This document shows, one piece after another, positions 8,625 to 17,033 of a stretch of 64,000 bases of DNA. The DNA is taken from the NCBI RefSeq assembly GCF_019931065.1, contig NZ_JAIOUQ010000017.1:1-64000 (forward strand), written 5' to 3'. The notes below the pieces were generated by a model. The model saw nothing but the letters and a program-made list of their open reading frames with translations, was not told where the DNA came from and searched no databases. The position numbers were made by a program, and so were the translations under genes. The stretch's first letter is position 1. Each line of letters starts with the position of its first letter. The DNA is from Methanobacterium spitsbergense (GTDB taxonomy: Archaea; Methanobacteriota; Methanobacteria; Methanobacteriales; Methanobacteriaceae).

Positions 8625-9707
8625 ATGCCACCAATAAGTCAAGAACAGGTTTTAATGCAGCAGAACTTTGATGTATATCTAGGAGACAAATATACGAGAG
8701 TCGCATTAACAGGATTAATAGATGGAACAAACACGGATTTTTATTTAACAGAAAATTATTACCCCATCTATCCTGGAGAACTAAGGATCACTCCAACAGT
8801 TGATGATATAGTAATAGAAACAGAAAAGGATGACGTATACACTACTGTCGCATTTGCATCCCTATTAACCACAAGAGACGATTATGGAAATGAAGTATTT
8901 GCAGGCGTGCGTCTTGCAGAGGCACCTGAAGCAGCAAGTGTGGATAGTGTTGTAGGAACTGGAAGAGCTCAATTTGCACCTGTTGTTTGTCAATCATTTG
9001 AAATGCCAACAAAACAAAAGATGGATGATGTTGAAGGTATAGGTACTACAGATGTTATATATGGGTTTGGTTCAATCAAACAAACCTTTAAAGCAGATTT
9101 GATAACATCTAAAAATACTATATTGATATCAAAAAGACTTTTCTATATCTCAGATACAACAGGGGATGAAGTTGAACCTGGTTTTGATGCAGGGGAAATG
9201 GTAAATGCACCTAAAATTCTATCAGGATTTATGGCAATTACAGATCCTCAAGATGAAACTATTATTCTAGGGTTCTATAAATTTGAACAAGTAATGATAA
9301 GTCCCGATACTCCTGGAATTAAACAGGGAAAAGCTGGAGATCTAAAATTAGAAGCAACTATCGGAGCAAAACCAAGACTCTTAACTCCACAAGTAGAGGG
9401 ATCTACAAAGAGTAGAACAAGAATGACAATGACACCTAAATCCGCATCTGCAGGAGCTGCAATCACAAATCTAACTGCAGTTTTAGAAGATGGTGAAGGT
9501 AATTTAATCAGTGGAAAATCTATTACTTTCATTGTAGATGGAGTTAGTGCTGGAACAGCTACTACAAACAGTTCAGGCATAGCAACACTCGCAACATACA
9601 CACCATCACCTGCATTAACTGCAGATAGTTATACACTTATAGCTGAATTTTTAGGAGATACTGCATATGCACCTTCTAATGATTCAAGCGTATTGGTGTT
9701 AAGTTAA
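8625..9707 (+). CDS. Major tail (tube) protein with C-terminal Ig-like domain
   Basis: The 360-residue protein has an N-terminal region of about 270 residues compatible with a tail tube subunit, followed by a bacterial-Ig-type domain (about 275-360). The latter shows the usual order of motifs: MTMTPKSASAGAAITNLTAVL, GKSITFIVDGVSAGTATT, a GIATLATY strand and SYTLIAEFLGDTAYAPS. Tail tube proteins often carry such surface Ig domains, thought to help weak adhesion to cell surfaces. A near-perfect AAAGGAGG site precedes the ATG. The Ig domain resembles those of methanogen surface adhesins, including the remnant at 58,752-59,243. Confidence 0.7.
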   Translation: MPPISQEQVLMQQNFDVYLGDKYTRVALTGLIDGTNTDFYLTENYYPIYPGELRITPTVDDIVIETEKDDVYTTVAFASLLTTRDDYGNEVFAGVRLAEAPEAASVDSVVGTGRAQFAPVVCQSFEMPTKQKMDDVEGIGTTDVIYGFGSIKQTFKADLITSKNTILISKRLFYISDTTGDEVEPGFDAGEMVNAPKILSGFMAITDPQDETIILGFYKFEQVMISPDTPGIKQGKAGDLKLEATIGAKPRLLTPQVEGSTKSRTRMTMTPKSASAGAAITNLTAVLEDGEGNLISGKSITFIVDGVSAGTATTNSSGIATLATYTPSPALTADSYTLIAEFLGDTAYAPSNDSSVLVLS

Positions 9708-9744
9708 AATACCTTATTTTTTTTAAATAAATTATTTCTTTTTT

Positions 9745-9795
9745 CGGACTGTACTCAGTAAAAGCCTATTTGGATGTTCAAATCATCCCAGTCCG
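9745..9795 (+). other. Stem-loop between tail tube and tail chaperone genes
   Basis: CGGACTG at 9745-9751 pairs exactly with CAGTCCG at 9789-9795. Directly inside the right arm, GGATG at 9772-9776 pairs with CATCC at 9784-9788 around a seven-base loop. About 20 unpaired bases remain on the left side. It is GC-rich compared with the surrounding AT-rich spacer and has no T-run after it, so it is not an obvious terminator. It may be an RNA processing or stability element that sets different levels of tube and chaperone messages. Confidence 0.4.
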
Positions 9796-9826
9796 TATCT
9801 AAAATATTTTTGGAGGCTTTAAAATT

Positions 9827-10554
9827 ATGTTACCAAATTATTATCCAACATCAACAATCAAAGTAAATGGTAAAGAAATTGAAATTGAACCATATCGTGT
9901 AATTGAAATAAGAGATTATATCACACCTTTAGATAAAATTACAGCTAAATTATCCGGAATAATATCTAAATTAGAATATTATACTGGGGCCACTATTGAC
10001 GATCCATCACTTCCTATTGTACCTACGAAAGATTTATCATTAGAAGACATTGATAAAATGGCTGAATTAGGAGAGGAAGCTGTTGATCTAAAGTTACAGG
10101 CAATGGAATTAAGTTATAAAGTAGCACAATTAGGACTTAAACGTGCATTATACAAAGAAGCTTATACTAAAGTTGGTAAGGAATTGGATGAATTTAAGGA
10201 TATTGGGGTCACAGAATCCCAAACCCAAATTGTTACAAGACTTATGATGAAACTTGCAAATCAGGACATGCCCATGGTCGCTGATACAAAAAATCGGTTG
10301 AAGGACAAAAGGGAAAAAAAGAGATCTGGGAAATAATTGAAGGATGGGCATTAATTATAAGTCGAGAATTTAACAAGTTTGATTTTGAAGATATTTTAAG
10401 ATGGAACATGTCTAAATTTTGGAAACATGTTGATTTTCTCATCCCTGAAGATAAAAAAGTTCAAATCACAGAGGAAGAAGCAAATATTAGATCAACCAAT
10501 TCAATGAACGCTTTAAGCAAAATACAAATGAAACAGGTAAACAAAGACAAATAA
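9827..10554 (+). CDS. Tail assembly chaperone, short form plus -1 frameshift extension
   Basis: The short form (9827-10336, 169 residues) is helical and lies between tail tube and tape measure genes, the fixed place of tail assembly chaperones (lambda gpG and gpGT). At 10315-10321 the codons read A AAA AAG, the classic slippery heptamer. A -1 slip continues in an open frame from GAG 10321 to a TAA at 10552-10554, adding 77 residues with a hydrophobic/aromatic pattern (GWALIISREF, RWNMSKFWKHVDF) typical of the T extension. The extended protein would recruit the tube subunit to the tape measure. The extension has no start site of its own. Confidence 0.75.
10315..10321 (+). promoter_or_regulatory. 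Programmed -1 frameshift site (A AAA AAG)
   Basis: In the zero frame the heptamer is split as A AAA AAG. Slipping back one base keeps pairing in both the P and A sites and leads into an open frame of 78 codons up to 10554. The zero-frame stop comes only five codons later. No strong downstream hairpin was obvious by eye. Confidence 0.7.
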
Positions 10555-10555
10555 A

Positions 10556-10894
10556 CTACTTTTTTTTATTAAAGAATAACCACCAAATAATAAATCCCAG
10601 ACCTAAAAGACCTATTGGGAAAAAAGCAATAGCAGTAAGTAAACCAACAAATATTAAAAAAATTTTTCCTACAAGTTTAATACTAAAAAAAGTAGCACCC
10701 TTTACATCAATATGCGTTTCCATTTTACGCCCTACATCACTTTCTTTAAGGAATTTATCTTCTTCATTTTGATCCAAACTACCTTTAAATTTTAGAGTAC
10801 TTCCACATTCACAATTATTATCAAAATCTGCAGGTAATTCTCCTTCTTGGAGTTCATAATATTTGTTACATTTTTCACAAACCAAATAACTCAT
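10556..10894 (-). CDS. Zinc-ribbon membrane protein, reverse-oriented cargo gene (paralogue 1)
   Basis: A 112-residue protein starting MSYLVCEKCNKYYEL. The N-terminal half has CEKC and CECG pairs forming a zinc ribbon; a short linker carries FLKESDVGRK; the last third has two hydrophobic segments followed by Lys residues, so the ribbon should face the cytoplasm and two helices cross the membrane. A paralogue with the same architecture (CNKCKQQYELLPEE, CGCGG, YLKESSVG, two membrane segments) lies at 22626-22952, also reversed. I choose ATG 10894 because it matches the paralogue start. It sits convergent with the tail chaperone. Function unknown. Confidence 0.65.
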   Translation of the reverse strand: MSYLVCEKCNKYYELQEGELPADFDNNCECGSTLKFKGSLDQNEEDKFLKESDVGRKMETHIDVKGATFFSIKLVGKIFLIFVGLLTAIAFFPIGLLGLGFIIWWLFFNKKK

Positions 10895-10997
10895 TATATC
10901 AATTTCCATTTTTACTTTGGAATTATTCTTATTTAAATTATCATATTATTTTTTTACATATTAATTTGCTATTTTAATTTTATTTGGAGGAATCTTT

Positions 10998-13760
10998 ATC
11001 TCAGATACACAACAACTAGGAATCGAAGTTTTAGCAGAGGTTCAATCTGCTATCGAAGATTTAACTAACTTATTAAACACTATTAATGAATTTCCTAGTG
11101 ATAAAGTTACATCTATTGATATTCAAACAGAAAATGTTGAAGCGATAACTACTGTTAAAGAAGATTTAGCAGGTATTGTAGATAAGACCGTTGATGTAAC
11201 AACTGATGTTGATGAAACAGAACTTAAGAGTTTAGAATCTGAACTAACAAGTATTCCTGATAAAACAGTGGATGTGGATACATCTGTTGATGAAACAGAA
11301 CTTAAGAGTTTAGAATCTGAACTAACAAGTATTCCAGATAAAACGGTAGATGTAGCTACTTCTATTGATGATTTAAATTTACAAAATCTTCAGAGTGAAT
11401 TGAATAGTATTCCAGATAAAAATATTAATGTTGATATTACTGATTCGGGAATGAATGAAGTATCAACGGATGTAAATAATTTATCAACAGATTTAGAGGA
11501 TGCAGGAACAAGTGCTGAAAAGTTAGGTACTGATATTGATAATATAGATCCAACTTCCATTAAACAGACAGATGAAGCAGTAACAGAATTAGATGCAGAT
11601 TTGGGAGGAGTTAGTGGGGGAATGAATGATACCACGGCCTCAACTGATAATGCTAAAGGTTCAATGAGTAGTTTTACAGGAGTACTGGCAGGACTTGGTA
11701 TTGGTGCATTTATTTCTCAGGCAGTATCTGGTGCAGGTAGATTTGAAGATAGTTGGACTCGGATGGGTACAGCGTTAGGAGATTTTGGATTATCAGGAGA
11801 TGGTGTTAAAGAGAAATGGGGCAGTACTATAAGTAGTATTACCAGTTCTACTGGACGTGGAGCAGGGGATGTGAGAGAATTTTTTACCCAGATGGGAATT
11901 GCAGGAATCACTAATGCAGATATATTAACTGCAGGATTTGGAACCATATCTGGAGCAGCATTTATTACAGGTAAAGATATTGGTGCTATTGAGAATACTT
12001 ATCAGCGTGTTGTTGCTGCAGGAACATTTAATTCACGTACTATTAAACAATTAGGATTAAATGATCAGGATGTTTATAAGGCAACTGGTAAAAGTGTTGC
12101 CCAAGTTGCTGAAGAAATGAAGACTATGGATTCTAATCAGAGAGCAGCATATCTTAATGGTATTATGTTTTCTAAATATGGATCTGATGCTAATGAGGCA
12201 TATAAAAATTCATGGCAACATGTAAATGATCAACTAACTCGTTCAGGAGAATTCTTATTAAGGGTAATTGGAGGGCTAATATTACCCCTTGTTGTACCTG
12301 CCTTAAATGTCGTAAGTGGAGTTCTAGGAACTATTGCAGGTACTATTGATAAAATGAATGGTCCTTTGGGTAATGCTGCCAAACTTGTTTTAGGCGGGGT
12401 TGTAGCATTTGGGGCGTTAGTTGCTATTATCGTTGGTTTGTCCTCCGTTTATAGAGTTTTACAAATTGAACAAGCATTGATGATGACCCGTCAATTATTA
12501 TCTACTGCTTATACTTATGCACAAACTGCAGCCCAGGCCGCATATGCTCTTGCTACTGAAGGAGTAAGTGGAGCATTAGCTGTTTTACGTGGCGTAACAA
12601 CATTAGAAATAGGAACTGCTGCAGCACATGCAACAGCAATTAATGGAACAACTATTGCACAGAATGAAGGAAGACTTGCAACAATAGGTGCAAGTTTAGC
12701 TAGAGCTGAGAACACAGTTCAAACCGGATTATCAACAGCCGCCACAACACTTTTAACAGCTGCTACATCTGCTTATAATTTTGCTACAGGTGGAAGTGTA
12801 CTCTCAACAGTAGGAGCTGGAGCGTCTAGACTTGCTTTGGCCGTTGCAAGTGGTGCTGCAACTATAGCAACCGGTGCTTTATCAATTGCTACTGGTATTT
12901 TGAACGTAATAATGGATGCAAACCCGATTATGTTAATTGTTTTGGCTTTAGCTGCTTTAGTTGCTGGTTTAATTTGGGCTTATAACAATGTTAAACCTGT
13001 TCATGATGCTGTTAATTGGCTTTGGGGATTACTTACTAGCTTTTGGTCTTGGATGACTGGTAGTGCTGGGTCGGGGGATATTTGGAATTGGTTATGGAAG
13101 GGTGTTAAATTTGCTTGGGATATGGTAACTCTTCCATTGACAATAGGGAGAATATTAATTGAAACTTTTATTAACTGGCTTACAGGTGGAGCGGGAGCAT
13201 CTGGTATTTGGGATTGGATCTGGAAAGGATTGCAAGGTGCATGGGATAACATATATAATTTCTTCCAAGAACTTGCAAATTTCTTAATTGGTCTTCCTGC
13301 TAACATGAACAAGTGGGGTCATGACATAATTCTTGGATTAATTAACGGTATTATAAATGCCATACCGGGATTAAGACAAGCATTATCTGCTATTGGTTTA
13401 AATTTCCCACAATCCCCACCAAAAGAAGGACCATTAGCAGCCGTTACAGAGGATGGTGCGGAAAGTTGGACTTCTGGTATTGCGGGTGCAATGAGTAAAG
13501 GGTTATCTAAATTTAGTTTAAGTAATATTTCAAAACTTCCTTCATTATCTAATATTCCCTCTACATCTGCAGCTGTAAATAATGCAAATTCACCACAGAT
13601 GACATTACATGTTGATGAAGGAGCGGTTGTAATTAAAGGAAATGCAGATAAAGATGTTATAAAGAATGCTGGAACAATCCTAGGAGAAAGCATATCCGAT
13701 TCAATTTTAGAAGGATATGTTTCCAAAGGTGGTAAACCGATGGTAATGATGAGGAAGTGA
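10998..13760 (+). CDS. Tail tape measure protein, apparently starting at a non-AUG codon
   Basis: The frame is open from an upstream TAA at 10962 and has no ATG, GTG or TTG before GTG 11268, yet GGAGG stands seven bases before an in-frame ATC at 10998. From there the protein reads SDTQQLGIEVLAEVQ, a normal tape-measure opening, so the start is likely ATC or a mutated ATG, giving 920 residues. The N terminus has 26-residue repeats, the middle is Ala/Gly/Ser-rich with several hydrophobic segments (for example GPLGNAAKLVLGGVVAFGAL), and the C terminus has MSKGLSKFSLSNISK. It sets tail length and takes part in DNA entry. Confidence 0.75.
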   Translation: MSDTQQLGIEVLAEVQSAIEDLTNLLNTINEFPSDKVTSIDIQTENVEAITTVKEDLAGIVDKTVDVTTDVDETELKSLESELTSIPDKTVDVDTSVDETELKSLESELTSIPDKTVDVATSIDDLNLQNLQSELNSIPDKNINVDITDSGMNEVSTDVNNLSTDLEDAGTSAEKLGTDIDNIDPTSIKQTDEAVTELDADLGGVSGGMNDTTASTDNAKGSMSSFTGVLAGLGIGAFISQAVSGAGRFEDSWTRMGTALGDFGLSGDGVKEKWGSTISSITSSTGRGAGDVREFFTQMGIAGITNADILTAGFGTISGAAFITGKDIGAIENTYQRVVAAGTFNSRTIKQLGLNDQDVYKATGKSVAQVAEEMKTMDSNQRAAYLNGIMFSKYGSDANEAYKNSWQHVNDQLTRSGEFLLRVIGGLILPLVVPALNVVSGVLGTIAGTIDKMNGPLGNAAKLVLGGVVAFGALVAIIVGLSSVYRVLQIEQALMMTRQLLSTAYTYAQTAAQAAYALATEGVSGALAVLRGVTTLEIGTAAAHATAINGTTIAQNEGRLATIGASLARAENTVQTGLSTAATTLLTAATSAYNFATGGSVLSTVGAGASRLALAVASGAATIATGALSIATGILNVIMDANPIMLIVLALAALVAGLIWAYNNVKPVHDAVNWLWGLLTSFWSWMTGSAGSGDIWNWLWKGVKFAWDMVTLPLTIGRILIETFINWLTGGAGASGIWDWIWKGLQGAWDNIYNFFQELANFLIGLPANMNKWGHDIILGLINGIINAIPGLRQALSAIGLNFPQSPPKEGPLAAVTEDGAESWTSGIAGAMSKGLSKFSLSNISKLPSLSNIPSTSAAVNNANSPQMTLHVDEGAVVIKGNADKDVIKNAGTILGESISDSILEGYVSKGGKPMVMMRK
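11208..11441 (+). repeat. Three tandem 78-base (26-residue) repeats in the tape measure gene
   Basis: Copies begin at 11208, 11286 and 11364. The first two are almost identical in DNA and encode VDETELKSLESEL plus TSIPDKTVDV. The third is diverged (IDDLNLQNLQSELNSIPDKNINV). A still weaker copy lies upstream. Copy number could change tail length by unequal recombination. Confidence 0.8.
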
Positions 13761-13766
13761 ATATCT

Positions 13767-16700
13767 ATGGGAAAATATGATAACTGGCTAATCAATGGAG
13801 TACATCCAAAATGGATTGTAAGTGTGGATAAAAAACTTCCTAAAATAACACTACATTGTGCATCACAACCAGGACCTGAATTTGAAGATGCTCAAGATGA
13901 AATAGAATTATTTGAACAAATTGCATGTAACACCATTAACAATAAACCCTTGATAAATGGGGGAACAGACCTACAAACAAGCATAGACGGCAAAGTAGTA
14001 ACAATCACTGATGGAATCCACACATGGGATGGTGCTATTGAGTATACGGTTCCAACAATAGATGATACTTCTGAGACATTGGTTAAATGGGATATGGTAA
14101 TATATGTTCAACTCGAAAGTGCCTCATCAAAATTACCATACAGTATCTACAGACCAGATTTCCGATTATATGGAAATATAGAATATGAACCATGGACAGA
14201 TAATATTTACCTGATCACTTCAGGCTATGGTAGGCCTGTTACTGGTAAAGGAGTTGAAACTGATACTTTTGATCCAATAATTTTTAATTGGGATGGTAGA
14301 GGTAAAATTTATATTGCTTCATCATGGATGGGTGTTGCAAAGGATAATCTGATAGATATAGATGATGAAATCATTGTATCCAATGGAACAGAAACAATAA
14401 GACAAGCTTATAATACTAATATTTATGCTCCCGGTAAAGCCCTTAATATCACTTCATTATTGGTAGAGGGGGATAATGAGATAACAGTTTCAATACATGA
14501 TATTTATGGAGCAAAGATTGGATGTGGGCCTTTATATATTTTAAGAGATACTCTTCCATTTAATAAGGGAGGCACTGTTCAGAATGTTCCTTATGATGTA
14601 TCTCAAGATAATAGTAGTGATCTTGTATGGGATAATTTAGAAACTATTCAAGAAACAGATGAGAACCTTGCAAGTGTTTATAATAACAATATGGGTCAAA
14701 GCATGGAATCTTGCAAGATAATTGCAAAAGATTTCGGTTTTGATATCCCTACAGGCATGTTAATTACAAGATTACAAGCGAATATAATGGTTGCTAACAA
14801 TATTACTGAAAATATATCATCAGCAACATTAAGACAGAGAACAAAGATTAAATATCCTACCGAAGCTCATTTTCCTACAGATCCCGGCAGGTTAATTCCA
14901 TGGGAAGATTTAACAAATATATTGGTAAATGATGAAACAAATCTTGCTCATGCAACAAACATTAGTACTACCGATCCATTGAAAACCACAGAAATTAGTG
15001 TAGACGATTTCGGTTTTGATATCCCTGCTGATGCAATTGTTAAAAGATTAAAAGTAAAATTAGGATATGCAAATAATAGTGAAGTCATAGATACAAGTTT
15101 AGCTGCAAGATTAAGAACCCAAAATAAATTCCCAACAGTATTTGAACAGGAAAATACTGGAATACAATGGGAAAATTTAGAGAATATTGGCGCTGATGAT
15201 GATGTTTTAGCAACAACATTATCAAATACAGGAAGACCTGCATTCACTTCAAATATAACCATGAAAGATTTTGGTTTTGATATTCCAGAAGATGCAGTTG
15301 TAACGGGAGTAAAAGCAAAATTAAAGTATGCAAATAATAGTAATACTTTAGGATATACTAGAACAAGACAGGTAACAAATACTACACAAATTCTAGGTAA
15401 TTTTGAGGATGGATATAGTGATCCTGATCCTTTAATAACAACTCAAAGAAATAATGTTAATGCTGGTGGAGATTTATGGAAAGGTAACCAAACATGGGAC
15501 GGGATAAGTAATTCAGAGTATGCGGGTGTAGGTAATGTTGTATTAATGCAACATGGACCTGGCAATGGAAAATCAGCATTATATGTTGCCCATGTTAATT
15601 ATATCCCACAAATTCCGGAGGGTTCAACAATTGATAGGGTTAGAATCCAAGTTAAATGTGGTTCACAAAATGCAAATCCCGTTTCTCCTAATGGCGATCT
15701 TGTAATATGGAGAGGGGATATAAATAATCCATCAAGTAATTCTGGTATAAATTTAGGTAGGCATCAAAGAGCAAAAGATAACCTTGAAACAATCACGGTT
15801 GATACCAACACACTATCCTCTCATTTTACATCACTTCTTTTAAATGCTGATAATTTAAGGGCTGATAATCTCTATATTGGATTTAGTGATATTGTAGGCG
15901 CAAATCAGTACAGTTGGTTAGAATATATAAAAGTTATTGTAGATTTCACTATACCAGATATTACTAAAAATAATGTAGTAAATGTAAATGGTTTAGAAAC
16001 TCTAAGTGATGCGATTATTCAATCAGCTCAGAATAATCTAAAAGTGAAGGAATGGAATTTAACTAGATTTTCAAATAAACCTTCAGTATATAATAATCCG
16101 GAATTCTTTGTTGCTTATCATGCAACTGTTGGAGTAGATGATTTTGCATATATGGATAGTTTAGATGTTACAATAACCTATGAATTGACTGTTGAAAATA
16201 ATGTTCATATCATAGGAGTGAATGGCCAAAAAATAGTTAGGAATTATATTAAAAGTGAATCAGATAGACTTCAAGAATTATTATTAGATAGTAATGATGG
16301 AAGTATTAATTTAGTTTCAACAGATCCTGCAACATATAATGATCCTACTTTTAATATTTCATATCAAACAACATTATCCACTTTAAAAGAAGCGTGGGTA
16401 GATTATATTGAAGTTGAAATTCTTTATGAATTAGCCATGTCTGGTAATCAAATTATTAATGTTAATGGACAAGAAATATTCTGGAATTTCAAAAAGGGTA
16501 CTAACCCTAATAATATGGAACTTTTAAAATTAGACACATTGGATGGAGGCATCCCTACATTCTCAGATGATCCTGCAGTATATAATGATCCAGAATTTTA
16601 TGTTTCATATAAAAATTCAGTAGGTTCCTTCAATACAATCTGGATAAAATATATCGAATTTATAATAACCTATAAAGTAGGAACATTAGCACCAATAACT

Positions 16701-17033
16701 AGGACTGATCCAAATGCTGAAGGGTATGAATTTGGGTTCATGCAAATAACAGAAACAAGATTAGTAAAAGAAGTTCAGGTCGTAGGAAATGCATGTAATT
16801 TACCTGCAACATTAACATTAAATGGCATTAAACAAAGCATGCATTACAGCCATGATCATAATGGGGGAGATATTGGATTGGATGGACAGGAATCATTAAG
16901 TTATACATTAAATCCACCAGTAACAGTATTAGAATTTGTATCTGAAAAACATTTACCTCCTTATGATGGTGAAGATCTAGCAGAGAATAATAAAGGAATA
17001 CGATTAAGCCAAATCAAGGTGATTTACAAATGA
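13767..17033 (+). CDS. Large repeat-built tail or baseplate protein
   Basis: A 1,088-residue protein directly after the tape measure, where distal tail or baseplate proteins lie. Its N-terminal 280 residues are beta-rich (WDGAIEYTVP, FNWDGRGKIYIASSWMG). Then come three copies, spaced about 270 bases, of a module with 'W.(N/D)L..I' and a shared DFGFDIP motif (DNA near 14,728, 15,007 and 15,268). Three further modules from about 15,975 share VNG and a 'YN(D/N)P.F.(V/I)(A/S)Y' motif. The modules look like stacked jelly-roll or Ig-like domains along a fibre. No enzymatic motif seen; no family name recognised. Confidence 0.6.
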   Translation: MGKYDNWLINGVHPKWIVSVDKKLPKITLHCASQPGPEFEDAQDEIELFEQIACNTINNKPLINGGTDLQTSIDGKVVTITDGIHTWDGAIEYTVPTIDDTSETLVKWDMVIYVQLESASSKLPYSIYRPDFRLYGNIEYEPWTDNIYLITSGYGRPVTGKGVETDTFDPIIFNWDGRGKIYIASSWMGVAKDNLIDIDDEIIVSNGTETIRQAYNTNIYAPGKALNITSLLVEGDNEITVSIHDIYGAKIGCGPLYILRDTLPFNKGGTVQNVPYDVSQDNSSDLVWDNLETIQETDENLASVYNNNMGQSMESCKIIAKDFGFDIPTGMLITRLQANIMVANNITENISSATLRQRTKIKYPTEAHFPTDPGRLIPWEDLTNILVNDETNLAHATNISTTDPLKTTEISVDDFGFDIPADAIVKRLKVKLGYANNSEVIDTSLAARLRTQNKFPTVFEQENTGIQWENLENIGADDDVLATTLSNTGRPAFTSNITMKDFGFDIPEDAVVTGVKAKLKYANNSNTLGYTRTRQVTNTTQILGNFEDGYSDPDPLITTQRNNVNAGGDLWKGNQTWDGISNSEYAGVGNVVLMQHGPGNGKSALYVAHVNYIPQIPEGSTIDRVRIQVKCGSQNANPVSPNGDLVIWRGDINNPSSNSGINLGRHQRAKDNLETITVDTNTLSSHFTSLLLNADNLRADNLYIGFSDIVGANQYSWLEYIKVIVDFTIPDITKNNVVNVNGLETLSDAIIQSAQNNLKVKEWNLTRFSNKPSVYNNPEFFVAYHATVGVDDFAYMDSLDVTITYELTVENNVHIIGVNGQKIVRNYIKSESDRLQELLLDSNDGSINLVSTDPATYNDPTFNISYQTTLSTLKEAWVDYIEVEILYELAMSGNQIINVNGQEIFWNFKKGTNPNNMELLKLDTLDGGIPTFSDDPAVYNDPEFYVSYKNSVGSFNTIWIKYIEFIITYKVGTLAPITRTDPNAEGYEFGFMQITETRLVKEVQVVGNACNLPATLTLNGIKQSMHYSHDHNGGDIGLDGQESLSYTLNPPVTVLEFVSEKHLPPYDGEDLAENNKGIRLSQIKVIYK

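Noticed and set aside
8401..8730. Minus-strand frame of 109 codons
   Set aside because: It overlaps the 53-residue plus-strand gene with GGAGGTG and the start of the tail tube gene; no site of its own.
11268..13760. Tape measure beginning at GTG 11268
   Set aside because: That codon lies inside the second half of a 26-residue repeat, has no ribosome site, and the same frame is open and sensible for 90 codons upstream behind a good site.
13319..13795. Minus-strand frame of 158 codons
   Set aside because: Opposite the conserved C terminus of the tape measure; composition is that of a shadow frame.
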